Assembly: GCA_036365145.1 (NCBI GenBank)
Contig: JAEOAD010000001.1
Span: forward strand, 105,215,001-105,279,000
Length of the DNA: 64,000 nt
Source: Orientallactaga sibirica
Taxonomy: Eukaryota > Chordata > Mammalia > Rodentia > Dipodidae
Reading direction: 5' to 3'
Shown: positions 33,846-45,688 of the stretch, one piece after another
Layout of the letters: every line of letters starts with the position of its first letter
Numbering within the stretch: position 1 is the stretch's first letter
Translations under genes and position numbers: made by a program
Notes under the pieces: model-generated
What the model saw: the letters and a program-made list of their open reading frames with translations, nothing else
What the model was told of the DNA's origin: nothing
The model's database searches: none

Positions 33846-33852
33846 TTGAGTC

Positions 33853-34033
33853 TGGGGCTAGGGAGATGGCTCAGTGGTTAAAAGCACTTTCCTTCAAAGT
33901 TTGCCAGCCCAGCTTCAATTCCCTAGCCCCTCCACGTAAAGTGGATACAAAAAGTAGAACAAGTGTCTGGTGTTTGTTTGCAGTGGCAAGAGGCCCGATA
34001 CAACTAAACAAATAAAAAAATTAAAAAAAAAAC
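33853..34033 (+). mobile_element. tRNA-headed rodent SINE, sense (old)
   Basis: GGGGCTAGGGAGATGGCTCA head, GTGTCTGGTGTTTGTTTGCA body and A-rich tail: a diverged sense copy. Confidence 0.78.
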
Positions 34034-34135
34034 CCACTCCATTGTTTTTGAATATTTTAAATTTAAATATTTAAATTCAATTTTATTTCTAATTTTAACA
34101 TTAGATATTTAAATTGAAAATTTTAAATTGGACAG
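34034..34135 (+). repeat. AT-rich low-complexity stretch
   Basis: About 100 bp almost without G or C, with repeated ATATTTAAATT motifs (about 34065 and 34107). Confidence 0.8.
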
Positions 34136-34215
34136 ATTGCCAAAGTACTCTGAGCCTTCAGTTTTTCATCTGTGAAATTTGGGTTTAATGAGAGGAGAGG
34201 ATTTGTCTGTCATGA
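34135..34215 (+). mobile_element. possible MIR fragment, sense
   Basis: GAGCCTTCAGTTTTTCATCT followed by GTGAAATTTGGG resembles the 3' core of MIR. Confidence 0.5.
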
Positions 34216-35965
34216 AAACATGCAAGTCTGTGTCAGAGGAGCCTAACCGAGTGTCTGACATACAAGAAAGTTATCATGGTACGCCATTGTTACCGCTGGA
34301 GTGGGGGTCCTTCATTTCCTTACTTAACACAGTCGTTATTAAAACTTCCGCCTAGTGGGCAGATTTGTGACTTGACTACTATGTCAGGCATTGTCTTGTT
34401 CCTTTCTTTTCTCTCCTCCTTCTCACCACAGAAGGGATCCTCCTTACTCCTGGAGAGAAGAGTCCAGAGTGCCTTCTGGAGAGAAGAGTCATGGTGAAAG
34501 AGGCATGTTGTGACATAATTTATCTCCCCATGGAGGGCCAACAAAAAGACCTGGAGAGTGGGGGGAACTGGACTTAGGATCATTCAACTTCTGATGGGCA
34601 TGAAATTAGAGACAGCAAGACAGGAATTTGTGGCCTTTTGGTTGAATTTATGCTGCTTCGTCTTTCATTAAAAATATAGATTTAAAGACAGGTTTTTTTG
34701 TTTGTTTTTGTTCTATGAGACAGAATTGTGTCTCCTGGCTTGTAAATTTAATAACACTTACTTCTTTCTTTATGAGGGATTTTCCCTCAGCTGCTGTGGT
34801 CAGGCTCTCATTTGTCTGAGTTCATAATGAGCGTATAACAGCCTCCTCCTTCTCCAAATTGCCTCAAAGACACGCTGTGCTCGTTGGTTACCAGGAATGA
34901 AATAGGTCGAAACTTGGGAAGGATGCAGACGGCCCTGGGTCCCCAGCTGCAGCAGGCCCTGGGAGAATGTGTTGGCATCTCTGTTTTAGGTCTTAGCACC
35001 AGCCAGCTTGCTGGAACTTTCTTGCCATTGTCTTCTGAGCAGGAAGTCTATCCTATTGGCAGCCAAGTTGGGCCTGGTCACACTTAAACCTGGGTGGCGG
35101 TGATGTAGAAGGCAGCCTGTCCAGAATGATTTATTCCCAGCAGAGGTGAAGCAATGATGTGGCTTCTCCCCATTGACGTGAAAGCAGCCATCGCAGGAAG
35201 CTGCATTTAAGCCCTGTGCCTGAGAGCTCTCTGTGCTCATTGCTGTCTTCTTCCTTCCCTTGGTCCTTCAGAGGCCAGCAGGAGAAGAGAAAAAATGAAG
35301 TAGGAGGAATCAGAAGGCATTCCATGGCCGTTTTGTCCTCTTGGCTGTCTTCTTGGCTTGGGGAGATGTGAAACAATAGAGTGTGATTACCTCTCTTGGG
35401 CCTCCCTAAGCTCCTAATAACAAAAGGACTTGCATTTAATTGGCCAGACTTCTCCAGTTGCCCATTGGCCTTAGGCTGTAGAAGTCGCTTATTTCTTCTT
35501 CTCTTCTCCACTTGTTTGTCCAACCTGGTGGATGATGAGACTTCTCAGCAAGTGCTGTCCATTACGTTGAAACTGGTTAAATCCTCTAAGCGATGATTTA
35601 TTTCCTCTCCAGCAGAAATATCTTAATTTACTTAATCTAATGGTCCCCGCCCCCACTTCACACCAACACCAACCTATTTCCCCAGGCAGCATTTGGGAAG
35701 ATAGTTTTTGGAGCAGGAAAAGCTTGCTTTTGCGCTTACTGGTGGGGGGAGAATTAATTATGGGACAAGGGAAGTTAAATAACTGGAGTTCGGGGCCCAG
35801 GAGCTCTGAAAATTCCTCAGTCTGCTGTCAGATTATCTGGCCGTAGATAGCTTATTGTTTGGGGTCGTTTGCTCATCTGTGAAATACCTCCATAGGAAGT
35901 GTGCAATGGCAAGACCAGTTAGGAGCCCGGAGAAAGGTTATTACAAGTGAGCTTGGAAGCTTTTG
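34216..35965 (+). other. Tcf7l2: unique intron 4 sequence
   Basis: A 1.7-kb repeat-free stretch. 35100-35620 includes GACGTGAAAGCAGCCATCGC and TTGCATTTAATTGG and may be conserved. The open frames show no recognisable domain. Confidence 0.5.
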
Positions 35966-35970
35966 CTGTG

Positions 35971-36032
35971 GGGCTGGGTGTGCAGCTTAATGGTAGAGTA
36001 TCTTCTCAGCATGTACAAGGCGTGAGCACCAC
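35971..36032 (+). mobile_element. ID-type SINE fragment, sense
   Basis: GGGGCTGGGTGTGCAGCTTA and ATGGTAGAGTATCTTCTCAG: diverged ID head. Confidence 0.65.
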
Positions 36033-36124
36033 AAAAGTCAACAAGATTTTGCTGTGAAAAGGAGGCATTCTGGGATGATGGGTATGCCCTTTGGTACCAA
36101 TGTCTGGCATACCTAGAGACTCCA

Positions 36125-36240
36125 GCCAGCATTATCCACTGATGCTGTGTGGCCCTTGACCAGCTATTTAACCTCCTTGCACATGAGTTTTATCTACAGC
36201 ACGGGGCTAGGACACCTCACGATTAAATGGTACAGAATAC
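36125..36240 (+). mobile_element. MIR element, sense
   Basis: GTGTGGCCCTTGACCAGC, TTTAACCTCCTTGCACATGA and TTAAATGGTACAGAAT match a MIR core and 3' end. Confidence 0.65.
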
Positions 36241-37036
36241 AAAACAGCCATGGCCCAACCGCTGGTGCTGAGAGGCGAGGTGCAGTGGCTCCTTTTACTC
36301 AAGGGGAATGACCCCCACCCCCGCCAGCCTGGCTTCTCCCAGCAGTTGGTGTACTTTGGTCCAGTGAGCTCCGAAGTAGGGAAACAAGTAGATTGTGGTT
36401 GCTTTTGCTACATCTTCCCGGTGTGTCTTTGCTGGTTACATTTCCTTGGTGTCTCAGAAGGCCTAAGAGATGAATGGCATTCTGCTTGTCAGATGGATGT
36501 CAAAATAGGGCTTTGAAATAAACCTCAGGCTCCTTGCAGGGAGTGAAACAAGTTCATTGACTGCTCAGGTTTTAACGCATGTTGGAGTGATTCCCCTCCC
36601 CCAGCACATATATAAACACACACATTGATTTCTTTTTTTCTTTCTTTCTTCTTTTTTTCTTCTTGTATTACTATAAGGATCAGTTTCTTCTGGCTTAATT
36701 CCAGAAACAACATGCCTGTCTTTTTTCATCGTTGAGGAAAAACAGTCTGAAGGCACCATAATTCCTTAAATTGGATTTCAATTCTTGATCCCTTTATGTT
36801 CGGTAAACAGAGTGTTCTATGAAACATCATTGTTCAGGGGCAAGAGGCTGGCAGCCTTGCTGTTGTAGAAGTATTGGAGCCTTTGGACGGAGGCAATGGG
36901 TGGGGTCCTCTTAGAGGTGCATGCCCACTTTCACCTGAGATGGAGGCATTCATCACTTTAGACAAAAAGGCTGGTGAAAGTTGGGAGGGCTCTCTGGTAG
37001 TGTATCAAGTGGAGTGGAGTTTAGCTCGGAAGAAGC

Positions 37037-37070
<34 letters not shown>

Positions 37071-38340
37071 CTGTGTTCTTGTTAACTCTATTAGTGCCAG
37101 AGATAGCTGCCACTTGAAAGCCTTGGAATTCCTATATTCAAATCAAAGGCACCCAGAAGCAAAGATAAAGGGGCCAGTGTGATCTTCAAAGATAAGGGGA
37201 CAAGATAGTAGTGGGGAATATTTTCCTAGGTAATTCTCCCTCTCCCCCTTTTTAAGAAATATTGAGAGCGCCAGCCGCTTCCTCTTACTTGGTGGGTCTG
37301 TGGGGACTTGGGCTCTGGTCGAGCCATTGGCTGTTGGTGGACAGGAGACAAATGATTGCAGAAAGCAAAATGGAAATGTTTTGGCTGGATCTCAGTTTGC
37401 TCCGGGGAGTGAGTCAGTGGACATTTCTTGGGCTCCGTTTTCTTTCCTCTCTCGCCTTTCTTCCGTTCTCTGAGCTGGTTTCGCTCTGAGAGCATCAGTT
37501 TGGCACCCACTCACCCAAGAACTGATTAGTTCCTGAAAGAAGCAGTGGGTTGATTGCTCACAGAGATGATGTAAGCTTTGCTCTGGGGTACATCAACTTG
37601 GATTTCTCATGCTTTATCTTATAAAGCCTAAATTAACAGCTGGTTTGGTTTGAGTTCTCCGGGATCTGACTAAGGGATTAGAGTTCATTCTCAAGTGAGT
37701 CAATCTAGTTTAATTTATTTCAGGTCTATCAAAAAAGATCAATCAAAGCTCTTTTGAAAGTAAAGCTATAATCGGTCTGCACACTTATAAGTCACTGTTG
37801 TTGCTGCACTTGGTGTGTCTCTGTGGTAGAAAAATGCTCAGGCTGTGGCTAAGAGGATGTATTAGAGTATTTTCTGCACACCTCCCTTCCTGTGGTCTCC
37901 ATGCCTCCCCGGAAGTGTCTGTTTGAGAACTTGGCTAGATGGGTGCTATGTTTACCTCTCTTGCTTCCTGTCTTTGGGGATGCTAGATCCCTGGTCCAGA
38001 AGAATGTAATACCTGGAGCCGAACAAGTTCAGCTCATTTCATGTCACTGGTATTACTCCTGGGCTTGCAGACGCCAGTGGGTAAAAGCATGCATCCAGTT
38101 CTTTCTCCAGAGTGTCCTCAGTGAGGGCTAAGATAGCAGTGCTGTCTGTTGTGGTTGGTCTTGGGTTTATGAGTTCGGGAGCTACAGCTTGAGTTTCTCT
38201 TTGCTGTTGTGTTGCCATTAAAAAGAAACAAACCAAATGTACTGAACATTTATTAGTACTTACAAACCATTCTAAAGGCACATGCTATACCAAGAGAAAT
38301 GTCAAGAATAAGCAAACAGGAAGAGCTTGGCTCAGATAGA
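36241..38340 (+). other. Tcf7l2: unique intron 4 sequence
   Basis: No gene or interspersed repeat recognised apart from the TG repeat at 37039. Confidence 0.55.
37039..37070 (+). repeat. (TG)n microsatellite
   Basis: About fifteen TG units. Confidence 0.96.
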
Positions 38341-38462
38341 CCTCTCATTGAATCCTGGCTTGACTGCTTTGCCACTGTATCTGACCTTGACCCTTGTAAC
38401 ATTATTAAACTTCAGTTTCCTTGCCTATAAATCAGGCATAGTAAAATTAATGAGTTAAGACT
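38340..38462 (+). mobile_element. MIR element, sense
   Basis: TGCTTTGCCACTGTATCTGA, TTCAGTTTCCTTGCC and AATTAATGAGTTAAG follow the MIR consensus order. Confidence 0.7.
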
Positions 38463-38516
38463 TTATCTTTTCCTTTTATTTTTTTTTAAATACCAGTTGG
38501 GGGAAACGGAAGCCTT

Positions 38517-38681
38517 TTCATTCTCCAGTGCATGCGAGAGACACCAATAGCTTCTTTCTGCCATCTTGCCTCTTGATCATCACGGTGGTGCTCCCAGTAA
38601 TGTCAGCATTTGGAGCAGAGATGCGGTGCTCCATTGTCCTCATCCAGTTTCTGGTTGTGGTAGGGAAGTCTGAGGACCCTG
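38517..38681 (+). repeat. left arm of a 165-bp inverted repeat
   Basis: TTCATTCTCCAGTGCATGCG through AAGTCTGAGGACCCTG. It matches the reverse complement of 39565-39730 over its whole length at roughly 85-90% by eye. It is not a repeat family I recognise. Confidence 0.9.
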
Positions 38682-39564
38682 GTGAATTTCAAATCAGGGA
38701 TGGCCATAGTACAGGAAAGGTTGTTATGAATCTCATGGGACAGGCGAAGTGAGTTTGATTTGCCACAGGTTGACACCCAGCTCAAAAATATAGCAGAATG
38801 GCAGAACTATCTGCTCCTGTCCAGGCACCATTGTACTGACCCCAGCTGCCATTGTGGGTCTCAAAGAAGTGAGATGAAAACACACAGGAGGGGAAGAGCC
38901 TGGGTTTCTTTTCCTAGGAACTCAGTACAAACATACAAATAAAATGCCCCCACTAGCAAGATATTCATTTAGGGCTTATAATATGCTAGTTGTATTGAGG
39001 TTGCTTGTGTACAGTAACATAATCCTCGCCCTTCAGGAGTGTTTGGGCAAAGGAATACTGAACAGTGGATGCTCTCCTCAGCTATGACTCCTGGTTTGTT
39101 TGGAGCTCCTGTGGGGAATCACTCACCTCATTCAGGAGATGCACCTTGTCTTTCTTCCATCTGACTTCACGAAAGGACTGTGTGTTACCCTCACCTGCCT
39201 TCCATTAATGACTCCTTTTGAGATAGGTCTGCTGAGTCTCTCACCCTCCCTGCCTCAACCTTCAAAGAATAGCATCGGCAATACAAATGTTTCTAGCCTC
39301 AATTTTCCTAGCTCTGAATTGGGCCTGGTGTTATGCTAGTGTGTGTAAAAGGAGGGAAAATCCTCTTATTTCTGAGGTTGGTGGATCTGTTGTATATAGG
39401 ATCTGAATTTTGTTTATTCAAACTTAATAAGAAAAAAAAAAAAAAAAAAAAAGTTTTTTTAAGCTCTTAGCATGACCAGTTTCTAGATCATACTATATTA
39501 ACTCAAAACTCACAACTTTACACATCAGTAGATGTGTACAGATGAGAAAGCCTTCAGGCTTTCT
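38682..39564 (+). other. Tcf7l2: spacer between inverted repeat arms
   Basis: 883 bp of intronic sequence. An A-run of about 22 bases lies at 39431-39452. No gene recognised. Confidence 0.6.
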
Positions 39565-39730
39565 CAGGGTCCTCAGACTTCCCCACCACAACCAGAAACT
39601 GGATGAGGGCCATGGAGCACAGCATCTCTGCTCCACAATGCTGACATTCCTGGGAGCACCACCATGATGATAAAGAGGCAAGATGGCAGGAAGATGCTAT
39701 TGGTGTCTCTTGAATGCACTGGAGAGTGAA
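39565..39730 (-). repeat. right arm of a 165-bp inverted repeat
   Basis: On + it runs from CAGGGTCCTCAGACTTCCCC to GAATGCACTGGAGAGTGAA. Its reverse complement aligns with 38517-38681 with scattered substitutions and few indels. Confidence 0.9.
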
Positions 39731-41227
39731 AAGGTGAGTGCCTTGCTGAAATACACTTGGCTAGTAAGTGGGCTTTGTGTGTGTGTCTTGGCCCTGTGTG
39801 ATGCTAGGGGCCTGTCACGCTGTGGGTAGCTACAGTGATGTGGAAGGGAGACTACAGTTGGGAACAGTGTTGGGCTTGTCTTTCAAAATTCTAGACACTG
39901 GAAGACAATCCTTTTGCAGGTGAGTAATCTGATGGTGGATTTCTGTGTCTCCCAGGGGCAAGCGCAGAAGCTCTTGTTTCCATAGCTCAGAGCCAGTCAG
40001 GATCTGGCCTCTCCTGGCATCTCTCCTTCGGTGGACTGATTGAGGCCTTGTACTTGCATCATTCCACTGTGCACCTTGTACCAACCACACTGGGCTGCAT
40101 GAGCCTCACTTGACTGGGGCTTTGCGGCCTCGGGAACAGCTCTTCTCAGCAATGTCTCTTTCCCATCTCTGCCTTTGGACTTGTTACTCAGTAGCAAAAT
40201 AACTAGCCCAAGTACTTTAGAAATCCCCATGCTGGGTTTCTACGCTGTCCTAGAAACTGTATTACTTCATTTTCCTCTTTACTTCTTACTTGGGTGCAAA
40301 GAAAAAAAAATAGCCGATGCTAATAATTGTGGTGTGTCGCATAATTGGAAATGTTTCGTTGTCATGCTCATAAGAGTTTGCGGCTTCGTCTTCAAGCCTG
40401 GATGCAGCACCAGGCTTGTCTTGAGTGTCTGTGGAGCCTTTGATGCAGGTAGACTATATTATAAATAGGCGCGTTGCTATGGTGAGGAAGGCTGTCCTCG
40501 CTTGCTGTGGGTAACCTTTCCTACCTTTTCGGACACTTTTAAAACCTAGCAGTGTGACAGCATTTCCTTTCATTGGGACCGAGGTGGGGTAGATGAACTG
40601 GGGAGATGGGGGTCTACATTCTTTTGTGGTGATGTCTTTAGGGGTGGGTTTGGCTCCTCTAGCAGGATGCAGTACTTTGCAGATTGGCCATCCTCATGAT
40701 TTATTGAGAAATATAGTTTCTAATGGATGGGATGGGGTGGATGGTGGTGGGCAGAAAGGCCTGGCTTCCTCCCCCGCCTCCTTTCCCCGAGCGTTTCTGT
40801 GAATTTGTAGGCTTTGATGCCTGGCAGCTCACACAGTGAAATGAAAGTTCAGGTTGGCATGATGCAGAAGTGATTATTCCTGGGGGTACGTTTGCATTAC
40901 CACTAATAATATAAAGACAAGTGCCCACCTCTCAGGACTCCCGCGTGCGTGCGGCTCACCGAGTTCTTCCTCTGTGACATTGAACACATAGAAATAGGGT
41001 CAAGGGGGCTCAATTCGTTATCACTGCCCTGCAAGTTTCCAGGGTAACTCAGATTAGATGAATTTGTTTATTTATTCCTCTTGCTCAAAGAAAAACTTGT
41101 ATGGCATCCCTTAAGTAGCAGAGCAGCTCAGGTTACTGAGATCTCATTTTGTTCTCTATCTTTTCTTTACCGTCTATCCTCCTTCCCACAATTTCAGCAT
41201 CTTAAAGGTGGTTCAGATGTAACTTAG
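39731..41227 (+). other. Tcf7l2: unique intron 4 sequence
   Basis: No gene or interspersed repeat recognised. CpG-containing unique sequence lies around 40310-40510 and 40930-40990. Confidence 0.55.
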
Positions 41228-41464
41228 GGTAGGTATGTAGCTCCATTGGTAGAGTACTTGCCTAGCATGCATGAAGTCCTGGGCTCCATCCTCAGCACCG
41301 GATAAACTGGGCATGGTGGTGCAATCCTATAATTTCAGCACTCCAGAAGTAGAGGCAGTAGGATCAGAAGTTCAAAGACATCCTCAGCTATATAGGAATA
41401 AGTTGGAGGTCTGCTTTGGATACAGAATATTCTGACTAGACAAACAAACAAACAAACAAACAAA
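41228..41464 (+). mobile_element. ID-B1 composite SINE, sense
   Basis: An ID-like head (GGTATGTAGCTCCATTGGTA, CTAGCATGCATGAAGTCC) is fused to a B1 body (ACTGGGCATGGTGGTGCAAT) and ends in (CAAA)n. This dimeric structure is known from several rodent lineages. Confidence 0.85.
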
Positions 41465-43395
41465 ATTAAGTTAGTTAGATGCTTAGGTCTTTGGCATTTC
41501 ACCTTTCAAATGGGATGGTGTTTCCTTGTTTGTGTTAGCGGGTTGCCTGGAGCACCTAAAAGGGTCAAGTTTGGTGGATGCCTTTATGGGGAGCTTGTGG
41601 GAGGGCTATGGAGCCATATGGAACCATTCAGTTTGTCAGACAAGAAGTTTCCTGTCTTTTGTTTCTTGTGGTGCTTGGGATAGAACCCAAAGCCTCTCCC
41701 TCAACCATGGACCCGGGCTGTTTGTGTGTTCTTCGGAGGATTCTGAATCCCGTGGTTTATAGCTCGGTACTGCCCCTCAGTCCTTCCCACACTGCCCACT
41801 GATGGGAACTCTGTGGCCTTCTCCAGAAACCTTTAGGAAACTTCTGGTTCTTCCTATATAGCCAAGTGGGAAGTTGAGGGGCCACAAGGTTTCCCTTAGC
41901 ACCTTCAGGACTCAGTTTCCCTCTCTGGGAAGGGGGGCACTTCAGAGATTTGGCTGGTATAGTACTTGTACTGTATGTGGTAAGAAGAAGTGTCCTAGGC
42001 TCCTGAGTGGTTCAGCAAGTGCGCTAACCCTCCCGGGTGAGAGGAAACACAGGGCAAGTCTCTCCTAGTATCCAAGGAGGCCAGGCTCCGATGCTGTCAC
42101 AGGGCTCGTGGTCTTCCTTCAGACGTTGTCTGTCCCCCAGGTGGGGCAGTGATGGTGCAGGTGGCTGAGGTCCTGTGAAGGCCTTTGATAGCTCACCATT
42201 CTTCCCTGGTCTTTTTTTTTTTTTTTCTTTTTGGGGGTAGGGGGCTTTGGAAGGTGAGGAGCTGAGCTCTGCCTCCCAGTCCCATACCAACAAACTCATG
42301 GACTCAGCCTCTGAGTCCCAAGAAACCTCGGGAAAGGTGGAATGGGCTGTACAATAGAGGTGGGGGGATGAGACGCCACCGAGGTGTGTCCTGTGCTGGA
42401 GCTGGTCTACATGGGGATTTTAGGGCTGACTGGCTTGGGATTGACTTAGCGGTATTTCTGGAGGGGAACCTCCCGGGCTCAGAAGCAAGCCTGAACAAGA
42501 GCTCTGTTGTTCGCTGGCAGCCCTTTTGCCTAGGTAGGATGCAGGCTCCAGGTGGACTGCTGCTCAGACAGAGCTTCAAGGTCTGGAGAAGGGGCGAGGG
42601 TGTGAGTGGTCTAGGTCCCCATTCCCTGCAGGGCACCCCAGGCCAAACTCTGCCCATCCATCCCCTTCGGGCAGTGGGATTGGGCAACCTGGAAAGCAGA
42701 GAACCTATGTCGGTGGCATAGATGTCATTCCACACACCACCCTTGCCTCCGCTCCCTAGTCTTGGGAGGGAGGTGTGCCCTCTGGGAGACTCCCAAGCCT
42801 GACAAAGGGACCTTTGTTGGAGCTAGAGGTGAGAATCTGTGGGCGTTGGGATTCCTGGGTTCGAGTTCCAGCTCACTGCCAATCGTCTGAATGCTGGGCT
42901 AACATTTTTGGAACCAAAAGGAGTGTAGCCTGCCCAGCAAGGCCCGCTGGGCGCTAAGATTGCATTATCTCTGCCAACGCTTGGAGCTCCTGGGAGGACA
43001 GTCAGTCATAGGACTCATGAGGGAGGGGCTGGGGGTACTCGAGGCATCATGCTAGGGTTCTGGCCTGGGAGCCTCCTCAGAGCACTAGAGCTGTGAGAGA
43101 TGAGCCCAGTGAGACCCTAGAGTGCTGTGTTGTTTCCTTATCGCTGTCACGTTCTCTGAGCTTGGGCATCCTATCTCCCTTATGCTGCTCAGAACTGAGA
43201 CTCACCCTGGGCCCTGCTGCTCCCCGGTACTCTGAGGCAGTCTGTGGCAGGGCCTGGTCTTTATCAGCATGGTTGGAAGGGTGCTGTGGCCATGGACCGT
43301 GTCCTGTATGGAGCCACAGTGCCTAGATGGTGAGGTTCCTTGGGCACGCCTGGACTCCTGCACGGTATCCTGTTGCCTGCTTTCATTTCTAAGGC
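41465..43395 (+). other. Tcf7l2: unique intron 4 sequence
   Basis: A 1.9-kb stretch without recognised repeats, moderately GC-rich around 42300-42760. The open frames have no identifiable product. T-run at 42211-42225. Confidence 0.5.
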
Positions 43396-43569
43396 TCATC
43401 CATGTGGTAGCATATATTAATATCAGTTCCTTCTCATAGCCAAATAGTCCATTGTGTGCATAGACCACGTTTTGTTCCTGTATTTGTCGGGCTGTTTATG
43501 AATACTGCTGTGAACATTTATAGACATTTTTGCCTGCAAGTTTGTTTTCATTTCTCCTGGCTATTTATA

Positions 43570-43571
<2 letters not shown>
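43396..43571 (+). mobile_element. old L1 fragment, left part
   Basis: CATCCATGTGGTAGCATATA, GTCCATTGTGTGCATAGACC and GCAAGTTTGTTTTCATTTCT follow the order of ancient L1 3' sequence. It resumes after the inserted B1 at about 43925. Confidence 0.75.
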
Positions 43572-43613
<42 letters not shown>

Positions 43614-43681
43614 GCCTCTCCTCTCCTCTCCTCTCCTCTCCTCTCCTCTCCCCCCCCCTCCCCCCCCCTCCCCTCCCCCCT

Positions 43682-43712
<31 letters not shown>

Positions 43713-43793
43713 CTCCCTCCCCTCCCCTCCTCCTCCCTCCCTTCCTTCCTTCCTTCCTTCCTTCCTTCCTTCCTTCCTTCCTTCCTTCCTTCC
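43572..43793 (+). repeat. 222-bp pyrimidine tract with long C runs
   Basis: (CT)n, then (CTCTC)n, then C-runs up to about 27, then (TTCC)n. Only one purine (G at 43614) interrupts it, leaving 179 bp of pure pyrimidine. It sits in the position of the tail of the antisense B1 that follows, so it probably grew from that tail. Confidence 0.95.
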
Positions 43794-43928
43794 GATAGAG
43801 TCTCACTCTAGCCTGGGCTGACCTGGAAGTCACTCTTTAGTCCCAGACTGGCCTTGAACTCACAACGATCCCCTTACCTCTGCCTCCCAAGTGCAGGGAT
43901 TAAATGCATGTGCCACTACATCCAGCTC
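43794..43928 (-). mobile_element. B1 SINE, antisense, inserted in L1
   Basis: Reverse B1 from AGTCTCACTCTAGCCTGGGC to GCATGTGCCACTACATCCAG. The L1 continues on the far side (CTCCTGG at both junctions). Confidence 0.9.
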
Positions 43929-43990
43929 TCCTGGTATATTTCTTATGAGTGGAATCACTGGGTCACATGATAATATAACTTTGTAAGAAA
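43929..43990 (+). mobile_element. old L1 fragment, right part
   Basis: CTTATGAGTGGAATCACTGG, then GTCACATGATAATA: the continuation of the split L1. Confidence 0.75.
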
Positions 43991-44226
43991 TAATCACACT
44001 TTTAAAATCAGTATGTGATGCTTCAGTTGTGTTAGGCAAGACAGCAAAATGTGACAGAAAGATAGAAAGATTATCCAGTAGGAAAAAGTGTCATGTTAAT
44101 TCCCTTCACCCAGTGTTCTAATCTGATGAACCCGTTTCCCCCAATCTTCTATATTCCTTTCTTTCGGTAGTTCATGACTCTGGCTATAAAATTTGGCTGC
44201 CTGGATGCTTTAAGAAAAGAAAAGCT

Positions 44227-44386
44227 GCCGGGTGTGGTGGCACACACCTTTAATCCCAGCGCTTGGGAGGCAGAGGTAGGAGGATCGTCGTGAGTTTGAG
44301 GCCACCCTGAGATTATATAGTGTATTCCAGGTCAGCCTGGGCTACAGTGAGACCCTACCTTGAAAAACCAAAGAAAAAGAAAAACC
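44227..44386 (+). mobile_element. B1 SINE, sense
   Basis: Full-length B1 starting GCCGGGTGTGGTGGCACACA with an A-rich tail. Confidence 0.95.
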
Positions 44387-44499
44387 CCATTTTCTCCACT
44401 TTTTTTTGGTGGGGGGGTCACGTGTATCTATGTATGGCATATATAGATGTATATCCCTATGTGTGTGGACACATGCTGCTTGGGTGCATGTGCTCTTGT

Positions 44500-44764
44500 G
44501 TCATGAGGAAGTCAGATCAGCCTCAGGTCTCCTTCTCAATTGCTCTCCACTTTGTTGGGACAGTCTCTCACCGAGCCAGGAGCACTCCAATCTGGCTAGA
44601 ATAGCTAGCCCGCCAACAAGCCCGGAGATCCTCTTGTTCCTGCCTCCCCAGCTCTGGGATTATAGGTGTGCTCTGTGGTAGGTGCTTCTACGTAGGCTAG
44701 GGATCTGAACTTAGGCCCTCGCGTGAGCTCAGTAAGCACTTTACTCACTGGGATGTTTCCCTAG
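44500..44764 (-). mobile_element. B4/RSINE-type element, antisense
   Basis: GGGACAGTCTCTCACCGAGC, TCTGGCTAGAATAGCTAGCC, GATCTGAACTTAGGCCCTCG on +: reverse B4, diverged. Confidence 0.78.
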
Positions 44765-45688
44765 CTTTTGCGCCTTTTTCTCCTGGTAGTGGTTTAGTTG
44801 TGTGCACCAGGACGATCGCACAGGCATTGCAAATCCTCTTCTGTGGGGAAGGTCTGGCCTCTGCACTCTTGTGTGTTGACTGGGTTCCAGGACTTGGGCT
44901 GGAAAATAGTAGAAAGGCGTGAGTAACTGGACCTGGGTCAATATGGAGAAGGATCTCTAATATATGCTGAGTTTGGCCTTAATTCTTTTCCTAGCAGAAG
45001 CACATGACTCCCCACACAGGCAGGCGCTGAGGGTTTTGGTCCCTTGACAATGTCTAGAGTTGTCTTTTGCCTCTGCCTTGGAGATGGGTGCAAGGCTGCC
45101 CTTATTAAAGAGATTCTTCAGGCACCCACACGGCAGGGAGAAGGAGAAACTGGGATTGGAGGGACCTCTCCTGTCTGTACTGTCTTGTGAGGTACCTGTG
45201 GAACCTTAGAGTTCTTTTTGCCTGGGCTGTTCTGGGAGGCAACTTGGCTTCTCTGACCACTCCTCCATCACTTCCCATTGTGTGGGTTCAGTCAGCTTCA
45301 GCGAGGTCCCAGGAGTCATCCTGTTCCCAAGAGTCATTTCACCCTTGGGTTTATCTACTGGCTCCTCTAGGGCATTGATTGAACTGGAAATTTTCCTTTT
45401 TCTGCCCTCCCTCTTCCATCTGATGTAGGTTCCATAAAGATAGCGGACATCTGTCATCACGTTACACATATTGTCTCAGGACTCCATAAACGTTCATGAG
45501 GAAATAAGTTGTGGAATCTCTCCCTTAAATTCCTACCAGTGACGTTAAGGATTGAGGCTGGGAGTCTCTTGGAGCAGATATTCTTCTTTTTGGCCTTCTT
45601 TCCTTCTTCTACCACCAAATAAACTGGATAGAGATGAAATAAGAATGTTTAAACACTTTCTGTAAACTCTGGGCCTAGCACAGCCACA
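44765..45688 (+). other. Tcf7l2: unique intron 4 sequence
   Basis: Repeat-poor sequence to the left of the minisatellite. No gene recognised. Confidence 0.55.

Noticed and set aside
38528..38752. Hydrophobic 74-codon open frame in the inverted repeat arm (possible pseudogene)
   Set aside because: The same sequence in the other arm is broken in this frame, and I recognise no parent protein. Annotated as inverted repeat only.
42300..42760. GC-richer stretch with overlapping open frames, possible exon
   Set aside because: No splice-consistent frame, no domain and no match to any Tcf7l2 segment.
43456..43833. Ser/Leu/Pro-rich (+) and Arg/Glu/Gly-rich (-) open frames
   Set aside because: Translations of the pyrimidine tract.
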